A stretch of 16,814 nucleotides of DNA from an uncultured Cocleimonas sp. (GCA_938041705.1 CALISP010000312.1:1-16814), one strand, 5' to 3'; positions 1 to 7,548 are shown, counted from the first letter of the stretch. Program-made: numbers and translations. The notes: a model not told the origin generated them from the sequence alone.

Positions 1-1
1 T

Positions 2-742
2 GATGGTCAAACTATGCACGAAGATGAAGACATTCGTAATATGCCATTCCACTCTGGTGATACTTTAGTTGTTCATACTACATGGGAATCACTGGTAAGA
101 CTTGAATCAGATCCTGACTTTGTTGTAATTACAACTGAATATCCACGTGAAGAAACTCGACCACAAAAAGTTGGTTATGCAGCATTCTTTTTTGTTATTG
201 CTCTTTCATTAGTGTTGTTCACTGATATTAAACTTTCCATAGCATTACTAACCGGTGCTATAGGCATGGTGTTATCTGGAGTATTGAATATTGATGAAGC
301 CTATCGCGCTGTATCCTGGAAAACAGTCTTTCTACTTGCCAGTTTAATTCCTCTTGGTATGGCTGTTGAGCAAAGTGGAACGGCTAAATGGATTGCGGAA
401 CAAACGCTATCTGTTGTTGGAGACATGCCAATCTGGGTTATACAAGCAGCTGTTGCTATTTTAGCGACTTTCTTTACTCTTGTTATGTCTAATGTAGGAG
501 CAACGGTTTTGCTAGTTCCACTAGCTGTAAACATTGCCGTAGGGGTTGGTGCAGATCCTGCCGTCTTTGCTTTAACCGTAGCGATTGCTACATCAAATTC
601 CTTCCTTATACCTACCCATCAGGTGAATGCCTTAATTATGGGGCCTGGGGGTTATCGTGTGCCTGATTTCATGAGAGCTGGTGGTATAATGACAATACTT
701 TTCCTAGTCGTTATGATTGCCACGATGAACCTTATTTTTTAA
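2..742 (+). CDS. SLC13-family (DASS-type) permease with RCK-C/TrkA-C domain, C-terminal part
   Basis: The frame is open to the left edge, so the gene begins outside the window; the first visible ATG, at 14, is internal. The first ~45 visible residues (GDTLVVHTTWESLVRLE) look like the end of an RCK-C/TrkA-C ligand-binding domain, as found inside bacterial SLC13-type transporters. About six hydrophobic segments follow, including a TLVMSNVGATVLLVPLAV segment and a SNSFLIPTHQVNALIMGPGGY segment that resemble the second substrate-binding and hairpin region of SLC13 carriers. The protein should sit in the inner membrane and move a small anion with Na+ or H+. Sulfate, thiosulfate or dicarboxylate are all possible and the visible part does not decide between them. 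The family assignment is solid; the substrate is unknown. The stop at 742 is followed by an A-rich run without a clear terminator hairpin. Confidence 0.85.
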   Translation, partial: DGQTMHEDEDIRNMPFHSGDTLVVHTTWESLVRLESDPDFVVITTEYPREETRPQKVGYAAFFFVIALSLVLFTDIKLSIALLTGAIGMVLSGVLNIDEAYRAVSWKTVFLLASLIPLGMAVEQSGTAKWIAEQTLSVVGDMPIWVIQAAVAILATFFTLVMSNVGATVLLVPLAVNIAVGVGADPAVFALTVAIATSNSFLIPTHQVNALIMGPGGYRVPDFMRAGGIMTILFLVVMIATMNLIF

Positions 743-836
743 AAAAATAATTTAAGCTAATCTTAAAATATCATTCTGAAGAAACATCTATTCATCAAAT
801 ACTGTCCATATTTGTTTACAATATAAACGCTTTATT

Positions 837-855
837 TAATAAGAAAAACTTATTA
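837..855. repeat. Small inverted repeat upstream of the diguanylate cyclase gene
   Basis: TAATAAG (837-843) and CTTATTA (849-855) form a perfect 7-bp stem around an AAAAA loop. It is AT-only apart from one G:C pair, so it would be weak as an RNA hairpin. It lies between the permease stop and the cyclase and could belong to the cyclase's regulatory region. Confidence 0.35.
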
Positions 856-883
856 GCACACTATGAAAAACTATTTATGGACC

Positions 884-899
884 GTCAATCATGATTGAC
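884..899. promoter_or_regulatory. Perfect 16-bp palindrome, possible operator for the diguanylate cyclase gene
   Basis: GTCAATCATGATTGAC is an exact 16-bp palindrome with no spacer, the form expected of a binding site for a dimeric regulator. It overlaps the upstream TTG codon at 895 that would give the longest reading frame, and it lies 79 bp before the ATG at 979. This supports 979 as the real start and the palindrome as an upstream regulatory site. The half-site TCAAT/ATTGA is not one I can assign; it is not the FNR TTGAT-N4-ATCAA pattern. Confidence 0.45.
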
Positions 900-978
900 A
901 ATAGGTATAAAGCTTAGGTTCAGCTCACCAGCAATAAAATGTATTAATAATAAATTTAATAAAATTCATATACGACCT

Positions 979-2016
979 ATGCTCAGAAACCCAGTAAATA
1001 GAACAATCGAAGAAATTATTATTATATCTTCTGCTATTACGATGGCTGTTAGTATCATTCCATTTGCAATTTATCGTTACTTAAATGGACAATATGTAGC
1101 AGCTCTCTTTGAAATTTTAAGTGTAGCAATAATGTGTGTTATTGGTGTTTATGTTTGGAAAACAAGAAACACAAGAGTAATGAGTATAGCTACCTCGGTT
1201 TTTATGCTGGTAGGTCTTGTTGTATTTAACTATATTTTAAGTACGTCTATATTGTTTTGGATTTATCCAATCATAATGAGTGTATATTTTCTCAATTCTT
1301 TAAAGGTATCGGTATTACTAGTTACTCCCGCTGCTATTGCACTACTTCCAGTACTTATCCAAGAAAAAACTTTGATTGAAGTAATTAGCATTGTTGTTAC
1401 TTTAATAATTTGCCAGTTATTTGGGTTCATACTATCAAGTAAAATAAGACAACAATATACAATGATGGAAAGTCTTGTTAATCAAGATGGTTTAACAGGA
1501 GCATTGAATAGACGTGCCTTTGATGAGAGAGTACATTTTATTCATAGTTTTTCAATTAGACATAAGAAAAAGCAAGAGTCTGTCTCATCAATTATTCTTT
1601 TTGATATTGATAATTTCAAAGAAATTAACGATAAACATGGCCATCAAGAAGGAGATCAAATTTTAATAAATCTAACTAAACTTTTTAAAATAAGTATTCG
1701 TGGAAGTGATCAATTCTATCGTTATGGTGGAGAAGAATTTGTTGTTATCGTTAATGGTGCGGATACCTTCAAAGCCACAGCATTGGCAGAAAAACTTCGT
1801 AAAATTCTTGAAGGATCCCAAATAAGTAATGAAACAAGAGTGACTGCATCATTTGGTGTCGCTGAGTTACAAACCTTTGAAAGTCCAACACGTTGGATTA
1901 ATAGAGCGGATGAAGCAATGTATAGAGCAAAAAGAGCGGGTAAAAATAAAGTATGTATTGCTAATTCTGAAACTAAGTTTCCACAAGAATCTAAATTAAA
2001 TACAGTTCAAGCTTAA
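979..2016 (+). CDS. Membrane-bound diguanylate cyclase (GGDEF)
   Basis: This enzyme should make cyclic di-GMP from two GTP at the inner membrane. From the ATG at 979 the product is 345 aa. The N-terminal ~170 residues hold about six hydrophobic helices with short loops and no recognisable periplasmic sensor domain. They are followed by a short linker and a GGDEF domain starting at NQDGLTGALNRRAF. The metal-binding FDIDNFKEINDKHGHQEGD stretch and an intact GGEEF active site (near residue 250) indicate activity. RGSD lies exactly five residues before GGEEF, which is the RxxD product-inhibition I-site. The frame stays open upstream to a TTG at 895, but that codon lies inside a perfect palindrome, and the added 28 residues are low-complexity and polar, so I prefer 979. 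No strong Shine-Dalgarno precedes either start. The gene stands alone and converges with trhO. Confidence 0.88.
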   Translation: MLRNPVNRTIEEIIIISSAITMAVSIIPFAIYRYLNGQYVAALFEILSVAIMCVIGVYVWKTRNTRVMSIATSVFMLVGLVVFNYILSTSILFWIYPIIMSVYFLNSLKVSVLLVTPAAIALLPVLIQEKTLIEVISIVVTLIICQLFGFILSSKIRQQYTMMESLVNQDGLTGALNRRAFDERVHFIHSFSIRHKKKQESVSSIILFDIDNFKEINDKHGHQEGDQILINLTKLFKISIRGSDQFYRYGGEEFVVIVNGADTFKATALAEKLRKILEGSQISNETRVTASFGVAELQTFESPTRWINRADEAMYRAKRAGKNKVCIANSETKFPQESKLNTVQA

Positions 2017-2041
2017 GCATTTATATGCATTAATAGTGCTT

Positions 2042-3037
2042 TTACTTTGATCTCACTTGTTGATCTTTCTTAAATGCTTGTTTTACATCCCTATGCTTTT
2101 TAGCAAAGTTTGTTACATCACCACCAATATGTTCTTCACCGCGTTGAATAGCTAATTCCATTTGTTTTTGTCTTTCAATATAACGCTGCTTTTGGACTTC
2201 ACTCGTTTCATCATGACAATGATGACAACTAACCCCATGTAAAAAGTTATCATGGTCTTTATCATCTTCTGTAATAGGCATACGACAGGCATGACATTGA
2301 TCGTAAGAGCCTTTTTCTAGATCATGATTCACTGATACGCGATTATCAAAAACAAAACACTCACCTTCCCATAGTGAGTTATCAGCAGGAACCTCTTCCA
2401 AATACTTTAAGATGCCTCCTTCTAAATGATAAACCTCATCAAACCCTTGGCTCTTTAAATAAGCCGTAGATTTTTCACAACGTATTCCGCCAGTACAGAA
2501 CATAGCTATTTTTTTATGTTTTTTAGGATCTAGATTTTGTTCTGCATATTTTGGAAACTCTCTAAACGTTTCTGTAGATGGGTTGATCGCGTCTTTAAAA
2601 GTCCCTATTTCAATTTCATACTCGTTTCGTGTATCAATTAATAAAACGTCTGGGTCTGAAATCAGATCATTCCATTCAGAAGGTTTTACATAAGTACCAA
2701 CAATATGATTGGGGTCGATAGTATCTATACCCATGGTGACAATCTCTTTTTTTAGTTTAACCCGAGTCCGATAGAAAGGAATTTCAGTATCATAAGATTC
2801 CTTCGTATTAACTTTGATTAAACGTGGATCATTTCTTAACCATGTCAGGACAGAATCAACACCTTCCCGTGTTCCAGCAATCGTTCCATTAATTCCTTCT
2901 TTCGCAAGAAGTAAAGTGCCTTTAACGTCGTTTGATTCCATTATTTTATGCAAAGGATCACGCAGGCTTTCATAGTCTTCTAATATTACAAAATGATAAA
3001 GAGCACAAACAACAAATTTCGGTAATGTTTTATACAT
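2042..3037 (-). CDS. trhO: tRNA uridine(34) hydroxylase (rhodanese family)
   Basis: TrhO (formerly YceA) carries out oxygen-dependent hydroxylation of uridine 34 in certain tRNAs, the first step towards the 5-oxyacetyl/methoxy wobble modifications. The 331-aa product has the family layout: an N-terminal ferredoxin-like domain (about 1-95, LLAKEGINGTIAG), then a rhodanese domain (about 110-220) with active-site Cys181 in MFCTGGIRCEKS, where Cys187 is also conserved. A C-terminal part carries CHAC (248-251) and CHHC (271-274), probably a metal-binding or structural cysteine cluster, and a Lys/Arg-rich tail. It lies 34 bp downstream of the DUF2237 gene on the same strand and is probably cotranscribed with it. 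It converges on the diguanylate cyclase gene with only 25 bp between the stop codons. Confidence 0.95.
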   Translation of the reverse strand: MYKTLPKFVVCALYHFVILEDYESLRDPLHKIMESNDVKGTLLLAKEGINGTIAGTREGVDSVLTWLRNDPRLIKVNTKESYDTEIPFYRTRVKLKKEIVTMGIDTIDPNHIVGTYVKPSEWNDLISDPDVLLIDTRNEYEIEIGTFKDAINPSTETFREFPKYAEQNLDPKKHKKIAMFCTGGIRCEKSTAYLKSQGFDEVYHLEGGILKYLEEVPADNSLWEGECFVFDNRVSVNHDLEKGSYDQCHACRMPITEDDKDHDNFLHGVSCHHCHDETSEVQKQRYIERQKQMELAIQRGEEHIGGDVTNFAKKHRDVKQAFKKDQQVRSK

Positions 3038-3071
3038 CGTATTTTAAGATCAATATATTTTGGTAAATAAC

Positions 3072-3449
3072 TTATTGCAATTCTACGGCATACTTTTTTA
3101 AGGTATCCAACGGAATAATTTCTAATGCTCGTTGATGAGTTCGATCTAAATAAACCAAGGGAGCTGCACCACTCTCATAGGCTTCATACCAACGTCCTGC
3201 ACATAAACACCATGCATCACCTGCTTTTAAACCTGCAAAGCCGTATTGTGGTGCAGGTGAACTTAAATCATTACCTTTAGCCTTTGAGAAATCTAAAAAT
3301 AATTGTGTAATTTCAGCGCAGACCGTATGTGAACCCATATCTTCATTACAAGTATTACAATAGCTATCACGGTAATATCCTGTCATTGGCATATCACCAC
3401 ACATCTCTAGGGGATCGCCATAAACATTGATTGATTCATCTTTTTTCAT
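3072..3449 (-). CDS. DUF2237 family protein
   Basis: A 125-aa soluble protein matching the DUF2237 family by its whole-length pattern: NVYGDPLEMC near the start, GYYRDSYCNTC, the HTVCAEIT segment, then GDAWCLCAGRW and a C-terminal PLVYLDRTHQRALE segment. Family members are of similar length and have no established biochemical function. Conserved cysteines (17, 31, 34, 44 and the CLC pair) suggest a metal or redox role, which is inference. It sits between tadA and trhO, both of which act on tRNA wobble position 34, but a terminator-like hairpin separates it from tadA. It probably begins a two-gene unit with trhO. Confidence 0.85.
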   Translation of the reverse strand: MKKDESINVYGDPLEMCGDMPMTGYYRDSYCNTCNEDMGSHTVCAEITQLFLDFSKAKGNDLSSPAPQYGFAGLKAGDAWCLCAGRWYEAYESGAAPLVYLDRTHQRALEIIPLDTLKKYAVELQ

Positions 3450-3489
3450 AATTTAATTCTCAAGTAGATCGAGACATAATAAAGTAATT

Positions 3490-3529
3490 AAAAAATATTA
3501 ATAAAGGACTCTCCCTTGCTTTTAATATT
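3490..3529 (-). terminator. Terminator-like hairpin between tadA and the DUF2237 gene
   Basis: Read on the minus strand, AATATTAA (3529-3522) pairs with TTAATATT (3501-3494) and an inner AAGG/CCTT stem closes a six-base loop. A run of T follows the right arm. The outer stem is AT-only with a small internal loop, so termination may be partial. It would mark the end of guaB-guaA-tadA or act as an attenuator before the DUF2237-trhO pair. Confidence 0.5.
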
Positions 3530-3551
3530 ATTTTTTAGAAAGTAATAATTG

Positions 3552-4064
3552 TTATCTTCTTGCTTTAAAAAAATCCTTAAGTAACTGACTACATTCAACT
3601 TGCATAATTCCTGCAGTAACTGCAACTTTATGATAATGAAATTCCTGCTGGAATACATCTATCACACTTCCTGCAACACCCGTTCGATGCTCTGAAGCAC
3701 CATATACAAGATTACCTATACGTGCATGAATCATCGCGCCAGCACACATAGTACAAGGCTCTAAGGTGACATACAGTGTAGTTTCAGGCAATCGATAATT
3801 TTCAAGAATCTTACCTGCTGCACGTATTGCCATAATCTCTGCATGAGCTGTTGGATCATGAAACTCTATAGGACGATTCCATCCTTCGGATATAAGAGAA
3901 TCATCCTTAACCAACACTGCGCCAACAGGTACCTCACCTTCGTCCTGAGAACGCTTCGCCAGCATCAAAGCATGAGACATCCATTTCTGATGTATTTCGT
4001 CATTAGTGTTAGAAGTATTATCATTAAATGACACTCCCCCACTTTTAGACTGTTTCTTTGTCAT
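3552..4064 (-). CDS. tadA: tRNA-specific adenosine deaminase (A34 to inosine)
   Basis: TadA deaminates wobble adenosine 34 of tRNA-Arg(ACG) to inosine and is normally essential. The 170-aa product has the zinc deaminase signature: HAE (74-76) with the catalytic glutamate, and PCTMC (103-107), plus GWNRP, HDPTAHAEIMA and AGAMIHARIGNLVYGA typical of TadA. The fold begins around WMSHAL at residue 28, whereas E. coli TadA has only about ten residues before this point. The extra, polar N-terminus contains KSGGVS (7-12), encoded by a diverged copy of the dispersed repeat described at 4030. A GTG at codon 11 could be an alternative start. No strong Shine-Dalgarno precedes the ATG. It lies 50 bp downstream of guaA, in the same order as in pseudomonads. 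Confidence 0.95.
   Translation of the reverse strand: MTKKQSKSGGVSFNDNTSNTNDEIHQKWMSHALMLAKRSQDEGEVPVGAVLVKDDSLISEGWNRPIEFHDPTAHAEIMAIRAAGKILENYRLPETTLYVTLEPCTMCAGAMIHARIGNLVYGASEHRTGVAGSVIDVFQQEFHYHKVAVTAGIMQVECSQLLKDFFKARR
4025..4046 (-). repeat. Diverged copy of the GTAGGGGGGTGTC repeat inside tadA
   Basis: On the minus strand this reads AAAAGTGGGGGAGTGTCATT followed by TA. Compared with the intergenic copy at 10552 it matches 20 of 22 positions, including the ATTTA after the core. It is in frame and encodes Lys-Ser-Gly-Gly-Val-Ser of the TadA N-terminal extension. Common origin with the intergenic copies is inferred from this similarity. Confidence 0.5.
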
Positions 4065-4114
4065 TTCTATAAACTACTAGACACTGAAATATCTAATATT
4101 ATTTTCAGAACACA

Positions 4115-5692
4115 TTATTCCCATTCAATCGTTGCTGGTGGTTTCCCAGATATGTCATAGGTTACTCTGGATACATTTTCGATTTCATTAATTATTCTAT
4201 TAGATACCAAACCAAGAAAATCATATGGCAAATGTGCCCAACGTGCAGTCATAAAATCAATAGTTTCTACGGCACGTAATGCAATCACATAATCATAACG
4301 ACGGCCATCACCCGTAACCCCTACTGATTTAACAGGCAAGAATACTGCGAATGCTTGAGAAGTTTTATGATACAAATCGTGCTTATATAATTCTTCGATA
4401 AATATATTATCCGCAAGACGTAAAATATCAGCGTATTGTTTTTTAACTTCACCTAAAATTCGAACACCTAAACCAGGTCCTGGAAAAGGATGGCGCTGTA
4501 CCATTTCGGGAGGTAACCCAAGTTCGATACCAATTGTTCGAACTTCGTCTTTAAACAATTCACGTAATGGTTCAACTAAACCAAGCTTCATATCTTCTGG
4601 CAAACCACCCACATTATGGTGCGATTTAATTAAATGTGCTTTACCCGTTTTACTACCTGCTGATTCAATCACGTCAGGATAAATTGTTCCTTGTGCTAAC
4701 CATTTTGCATTTGTTAATTTTTCTGATTCTTCATCAAAAATTTCCACAAACAAATTACCAATTATTTTGCGTTTCTCTTCTGGGTCAGTCTTTCCTACAA
4801 GCGATTTTAAGTATCGAACTTCAGCATCCACACGAATGACTTTAACACCCATGTTCTCCGCGAACATTGCCATGACTTGATCGCCTTCATTTAGACGTAA
4901 TAAACCGGTATCAACAAAAACACAGGTTAACTGCTTACCAATTGCTTTGTGTAGCATCGCAGCAACAACTGAAGAATCTACGCCACCCGATAAGCCAAGG
5001 ATAACTTCTTCATCACCTACCTGCTTTCGTACATTGTTAATACTATCGTCGATAATATTCGTAGGAGTCCACAACTTTGCACAACCACTTATTTCACAAG
5101 CAAAGCGTTCAAGAATGACACCCCCCTGCTTTGTATGGGTTACCTCAGGATGAAACTGAATACCATAAAATTGTTTATCTTCATTTGCAATACCTGCGAT
5201 AGGTGCATTTTCAGTGCTCGCCATGAGTTTAAATGAATCAGGTATATCAACAACATGATCACCATGTGACATCCATACATCTAATAGTCCATGTCCTTCT
5301 TCATTAACTTCATCTTGAATATCTTTAAATAGGTTTGTATGACCACGAGCACGAACCTGCGCGTAACCATATTCTTGATGATCAGCTCGTTCAACCTTTC
5401 CACCAAAATGTATCGCCATGGTTTGCATGCCGTAACAAATACCTAAAACAGGTACGCCTAGATCATATACAACCGATGGCGCAACAGGAGGGTTGGTCCC
5501 GATCGTTGATTCTGGTCCACCTGAAAGAATAATTCCCTTAGCCCCAAAATCTATAACTTCTTGATCAGTAACATCCCAGGGGTAAATTTCACAGTAAACA
5601 CCAACTTCTCTAATACGACGAGCGATTAATTGAGTATATTGTGCACCAAAGTCGAGAATTAAAATGCGATCTGTGTGGATGTTGTTTGACAT
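4115..5692 (-). CDS. guaA: GMP synthase (glutamine-hydrolysing)
   Basis: GuaA converts XMP to GMP using ATP and glutamine, the last step of GMP synthesis. The 525-aa protein is full length. A class I amidotransferase domain (about 8-200) carries the catalytic Cys86 in GICYG and the His181/Glu183 pair in FHPEVTHT. An ATP pyrophosphatase domain follows with the PP-loop SGGVDSS (235-241). The C-terminal dimerisation domain contains RHPFPGPGLGVRILGE and ends IEWE, as is typical. It is preceded by a 166-bp spacer after guaB that has notable inverted repeats, and is followed at 50 bp by tadA. The ATG at 5692 fits the family start; the upstream Shine-Dalgarno is weak (AAAAGA). Confidence 0.98.
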   Translation of the reverse strand: MSNNIHTDRILILDFGAQYTQLIARRIREVGVYCEIYPWDVTDQEVIDFGAKGIILSGGPESTIGTNPPVAPSVVYDLGVPVLGICYGMQTMAIHFGGKVERADHQEYGYAQVRARGHTNLFKDIQDEVNEEGHGLLDVWMSHGDHVVDIPDSFKLMASTENAPIAGIANEDKQFYGIQFHPEVTHTKQGGVILERFACEISGCAKLWTPTNIIDDSINNVRKQVGDEEVILGLSGGVDSSVVAAMLHKAIGKQLTCVFVDTGLLRLNEGDQVMAMFAENMGVKVIRVDAEVRYLKSLVGKTDPEEKRKIIGNLFVEIFDEESEKLTNAKWLAQGTIYPDVIESAGSKTGKAHLIKSHHNVGGLPEDMKLGLVEPLRELFKDEVRTIGIELGLPPEMVQRHPFPGPGLGVRILGEVKKQYADILRLADNIFIEELYKHDLYHKTSQAFAVFLPVKSVGVTGDGRRYDYVIALRAVETIDFMTARWAHLPYDFLGLVSNRIINEIENVSRVTYDISGKPPATIEWE

Positions 5693-5734
5693 GTTTTTAT
5701 CTTTTTAGGTTTACTTTAAATTAAAGACAGAATC

Positions 5735-5856
5735 ATTCTGCTTGTCGGCGTTTTATTACAGTACAAAGCGGAATGTCTGAACCTACCTTTTAATAACAAA
5801 AGGTAAGCGATTATTATCCAACGTCGTAATCGAGCATGTAAGACGATAAGCAGAAT
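5735..5856 (-). promoter_or_regulatory. guaB-guaA spacer with competing inverted repeats
   Basis: In the transcript, ATTCTGCTTATCG (5856-5844), just after the guaB stop, can pair 12 of 13 bases with CGACAAGCAGAAT (5747-5735), just before guaA. The same downstream arm can instead pair 9 of 10 with CATTCCGCTT (5775-5766). A separate perfect 8-bp hairpin, TACCTTTT/AAAAGGTA (5805-5784), lies between them. The layout could be a leader that regulates guaA or an intergenic structure against readthrough. No known riboswitch was recognised. A small insertion with terminal inverted repeats is possible, but no target duplication is visible. Confidence 0.4.
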
Positions 5857-5858
5857 CT

Positions 5859-7319
5859 TTATGAATGGTAGTTTGGGGCTTCCTTAGTGATAATCACATC
5901 ATGTACATGAGATTCTTTCATTCCTGCCCCCGTAATTCTAACAAAATCAGGTTTACTGCGCATTTCTTCAATATCTTTACAGCCGACATAACCCATACTT
6001 GAACGAATACCACCATTTAACTGGTGAATAATTGGGGATAGTTTACCTTTGTAAGGTACTTGTCCTTCTATTCCTTCGGGTACTAATTTATCTGCTGCAT
6101 TTGTAGACTCTTGAAAGTAACGATCACTAGAACCATCTGCCATAGCGCCTAAAGAACCCATACCACGATATGACTTATATGAGCGACCTTGATATATAAG
6201 AGTATCACCCGGTGCCTCATCTGTGCCTGCAAACATACTACCTAGCATTACGCAATTAGCACCTGCGGCAATAGCTTTAGCAATATCACCAGAATAACGA
6301 ATACCGCCATCTGCAATTAAAGGAATTCCTTTATCTTTAAGTGCATCTGCTACATTCATAATTGCGGATATTTGAGGAACTCCGACTCCAGCAACCATAC
6401 GAGTAGTACATATAGAACCTGGACCTATACCCACTTTAACAGCATCGGCACCAGCATCCACAAGCGCTAATGCCGCTTCAGCTGTTGCAATATTTCCACC
6501 TATCACTTGTACATCAGGATAAGTATCTTTTACCCACTTCACGCGATCTAATACACCTTGTGAATGACCATGCGCTGTATCAACAATAATCACATCAGCA
6601 CCTGCATTAACAAGTGCTTCAACTCGTTGCTCTGTGTTATGGCCTGTGCCTACCGCTGCGCCAACACGTAAACTGCCGTGTCGATCTTTACAAGCATTAG
6701 GAAAGTCTGTTGATTGTTGAATATCTTTTACAGTAATCAAACCACGAAGTTTAAATTGCTCATTAATTACTAAAACTTTTTCTATACGGTTTTCATGTAA
6801 AAGCTTTTTAATTTCACCTTTACTTGCGCCTTCATAAACCGTAATCAACTTTTCTTTCGGGGTCATAATTGATGATACTGGTTGATCGTGTTCTTTTACA
6901 AACCGTAAGTCACGGCTCGTTACAATGCCAACCAAATCATCGCCATTTTCAACGACAGGAACGCCTGAAATTCGATGTTTAGCAGTTAATTCCATTACTT
7001 CTGCAATTGATGTATTCGCAGATGTCGTAATTGGATCTTTAATAATGCCATTTTCAAAGCGTTTTACTGAAGAGATTATTCTAGCTTGCTCAGCAATCGT
7101 CATATTTTTATGTACGATACCTAAGCCACCTTCTTGCGCAATGGCGATAGCTAACTTAGCTTCAGTTACAGTATCCATGGCTGCTGAAAGCAAAGGAATG
7201 TTTAAAGTGATTTTTTTAGTTAATGACGTTTTAAGATCTACATCAGTAGGTAAAACCGTAGAGTGCGCTGGCACCAATAAAACATCATCAAAGGTGAGTG
7301 CTTCTTCTAGTATTCTCAT
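5859..7319 (-). CDS. guaB: IMP dehydrogenase
   Basis: GuaB oxidises IMP to XMP with NAD+, the committed step towards GMP. The 486-aa product has the standard TIM barrel interrupted by two CBS domains (about residues 93-205, with SGVPVVENGDDLVGIVTSRDLR visible in part as ISGVPVV and GIVTSRD). The catalytic loop is GPGSICTTRMVAGVG with Cys304, followed by ADGGIRYSGD and the flap region YRGMGSLGAM. Everything needed for catalysis is present and the length is normal. It is the first gene of the guaB-guaA-tadA unit and is read from a promoter at about 7454-7482. The ATG at 7319 is the family start (MRILEEALTFDDVLLVP); the Shine-Dalgarno is weak. Confidence 0.98.
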   Translation of the reverse strand: MRILEEALTFDDVLLVPAHSTVLPTDVDLKTSLTKKITLNIPLLSAAMDTVTEAKLAIAIAQEGGLGIVHKNMTIAEQARIISSVKRFENGIIKDPITTSANTSIAEVMELTAKHRISGVPVVENGDDLVGIVTSRDLRFVKEHDQPVSSIMTPKEKLITVYEGASKGEIKKLLHENRIEKVLVINEQFKLRGLITVKDIQQSTDFPNACKDRHGSLRVGAAVGTGHNTEQRVEALVNAGADVIIVDTAHGHSQGVLDRVKWVKDTYPDVQVIGGNIATAEAALALVDAGADAVKVGIGPGSICTTRMVAGVGVPQISAIMNVADALKDKGIPLIADGGIRYSGDIAKAIAAGANCVMLGSMFAGTDEAPGDTLIYQGRSYKSYRGMGSLGAMADGSSDRYFQESTNAADKLVPEGIEGQVPYKGKLSPIIHQLNGGIRSSMGYVGCKDIEEMRSKPDFVRITGAGMKESHVHDVIITKEAPNYHS

Positions 7320-7353
7320 TTGTTATTCCAATTTTTTAGATAGTTTAGATCTA

Positions 7354-7378
7354 CTGACTTCATTAGATATAAAGTCAG
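7354..7378 (-). promoter_or_regulatory. Hairpin in the guaB 5' leader
   Basis: CTGACTT (7354-7360) and AAGTCAG (7372-7378) form a perfect 7-bp stem with an 11-base loop, 35-59 bases upstream of the guaB ATG and within the predicted ~125-base leader. It lacks a T-run, so it is not a terminator. It could affect mRNA stability or serve as a protein site; the function is unknown. Confidence 0.4.
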
Positions 7379-7421
7379 GGGGTTAAATCGTATGTTATCT
7401 ATTCAAAAAAAAAGCTAAATA

Positions 7422-7432
7422 TGCCATTGGCA
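7422..7432. promoter_or_regulatory. TGCCATTGGCA palindrome near the guaB transcription start
   Basis: TGCCA-T-TGGCA is an exact inverted repeat with a one-base centre, lying 15-25 bp downstream of the predicted guaB start point. That position suits a repressor operator or a small leader hairpin. It does not match the E. coli PurR operator (ACGCAAACGTTTGCGT). Confidence 0.3.
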
Positions 7433-7453
7433 CTTTAGAAAGTATAACCCACC

Positions 7454-7482
7454 ATTATAAACATACGCTTATATTAGGTAAA
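7454..7482 (-). promoter_or_regulatory. Sigma70-type promoter of guaB
   Basis: On the minus strand, TTTACC (7482-7477) and a consensus TATAAT (7459-7454) are separated by 17 bases. The -35 matches 4 of 6 positions. The bases after the -10 are GGTGGG, a G-rich discriminator of the type seen at promoters under negative stringent (ppGpp) control. This would suit a GTP-synthesis gene, but the regulation is inferred. The predicted start is near 7447, giving a leader of about 125 bases. Confidence 0.6.
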
Positions 7483-7548
7483 CTATAAAGCTTGTAAAAA
7501 CACTTTTTTTGGGAAAATAAACTAATTGATCAAAAGCGCGAAACACCC

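Noticed and set aside
895..978. TTG start at 895 for the diguanylate cyclase
   Set aside because: The codon lies within a perfect palindrome, has no ribosome binding site, and adds a low-complexity polar stretch before the first membrane helix.
2017..2041. Possible bidirectional terminator between the diguanylate cyclase gene and trhO
   Set aside because: Only a 5-bp AAGCA/TGCTT pairing with a large loop can be drawn; it is too weak to call.
5117..5133. GACACCCCCCTGCTTTG inside guaA, close to the dispersed repeat
   Set aside because: It differs at two positions and encodes TKQGGV at the place where E. coli GuaA has TRQGMR, with no extra residues. It is more likely ordinary coding sequence than a repeat copy, though the likeness is striking.
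5735..5856. Reading the guaB-guaA spacer as a MITE with 13-bp terminal inverted repeats
   Set aside because: The flanks (AATC on the left, CTTT on the right) show no target-site duplication and no related copy is present in the window.
6925..7386. 153-aa open frame on the plus strand opposite guaB
   Set aside because: It lies almost wholly antisense to the well-conserved guaB 5' region, has no ribosome binding site and no recognisable domain. It is a shadow frame.
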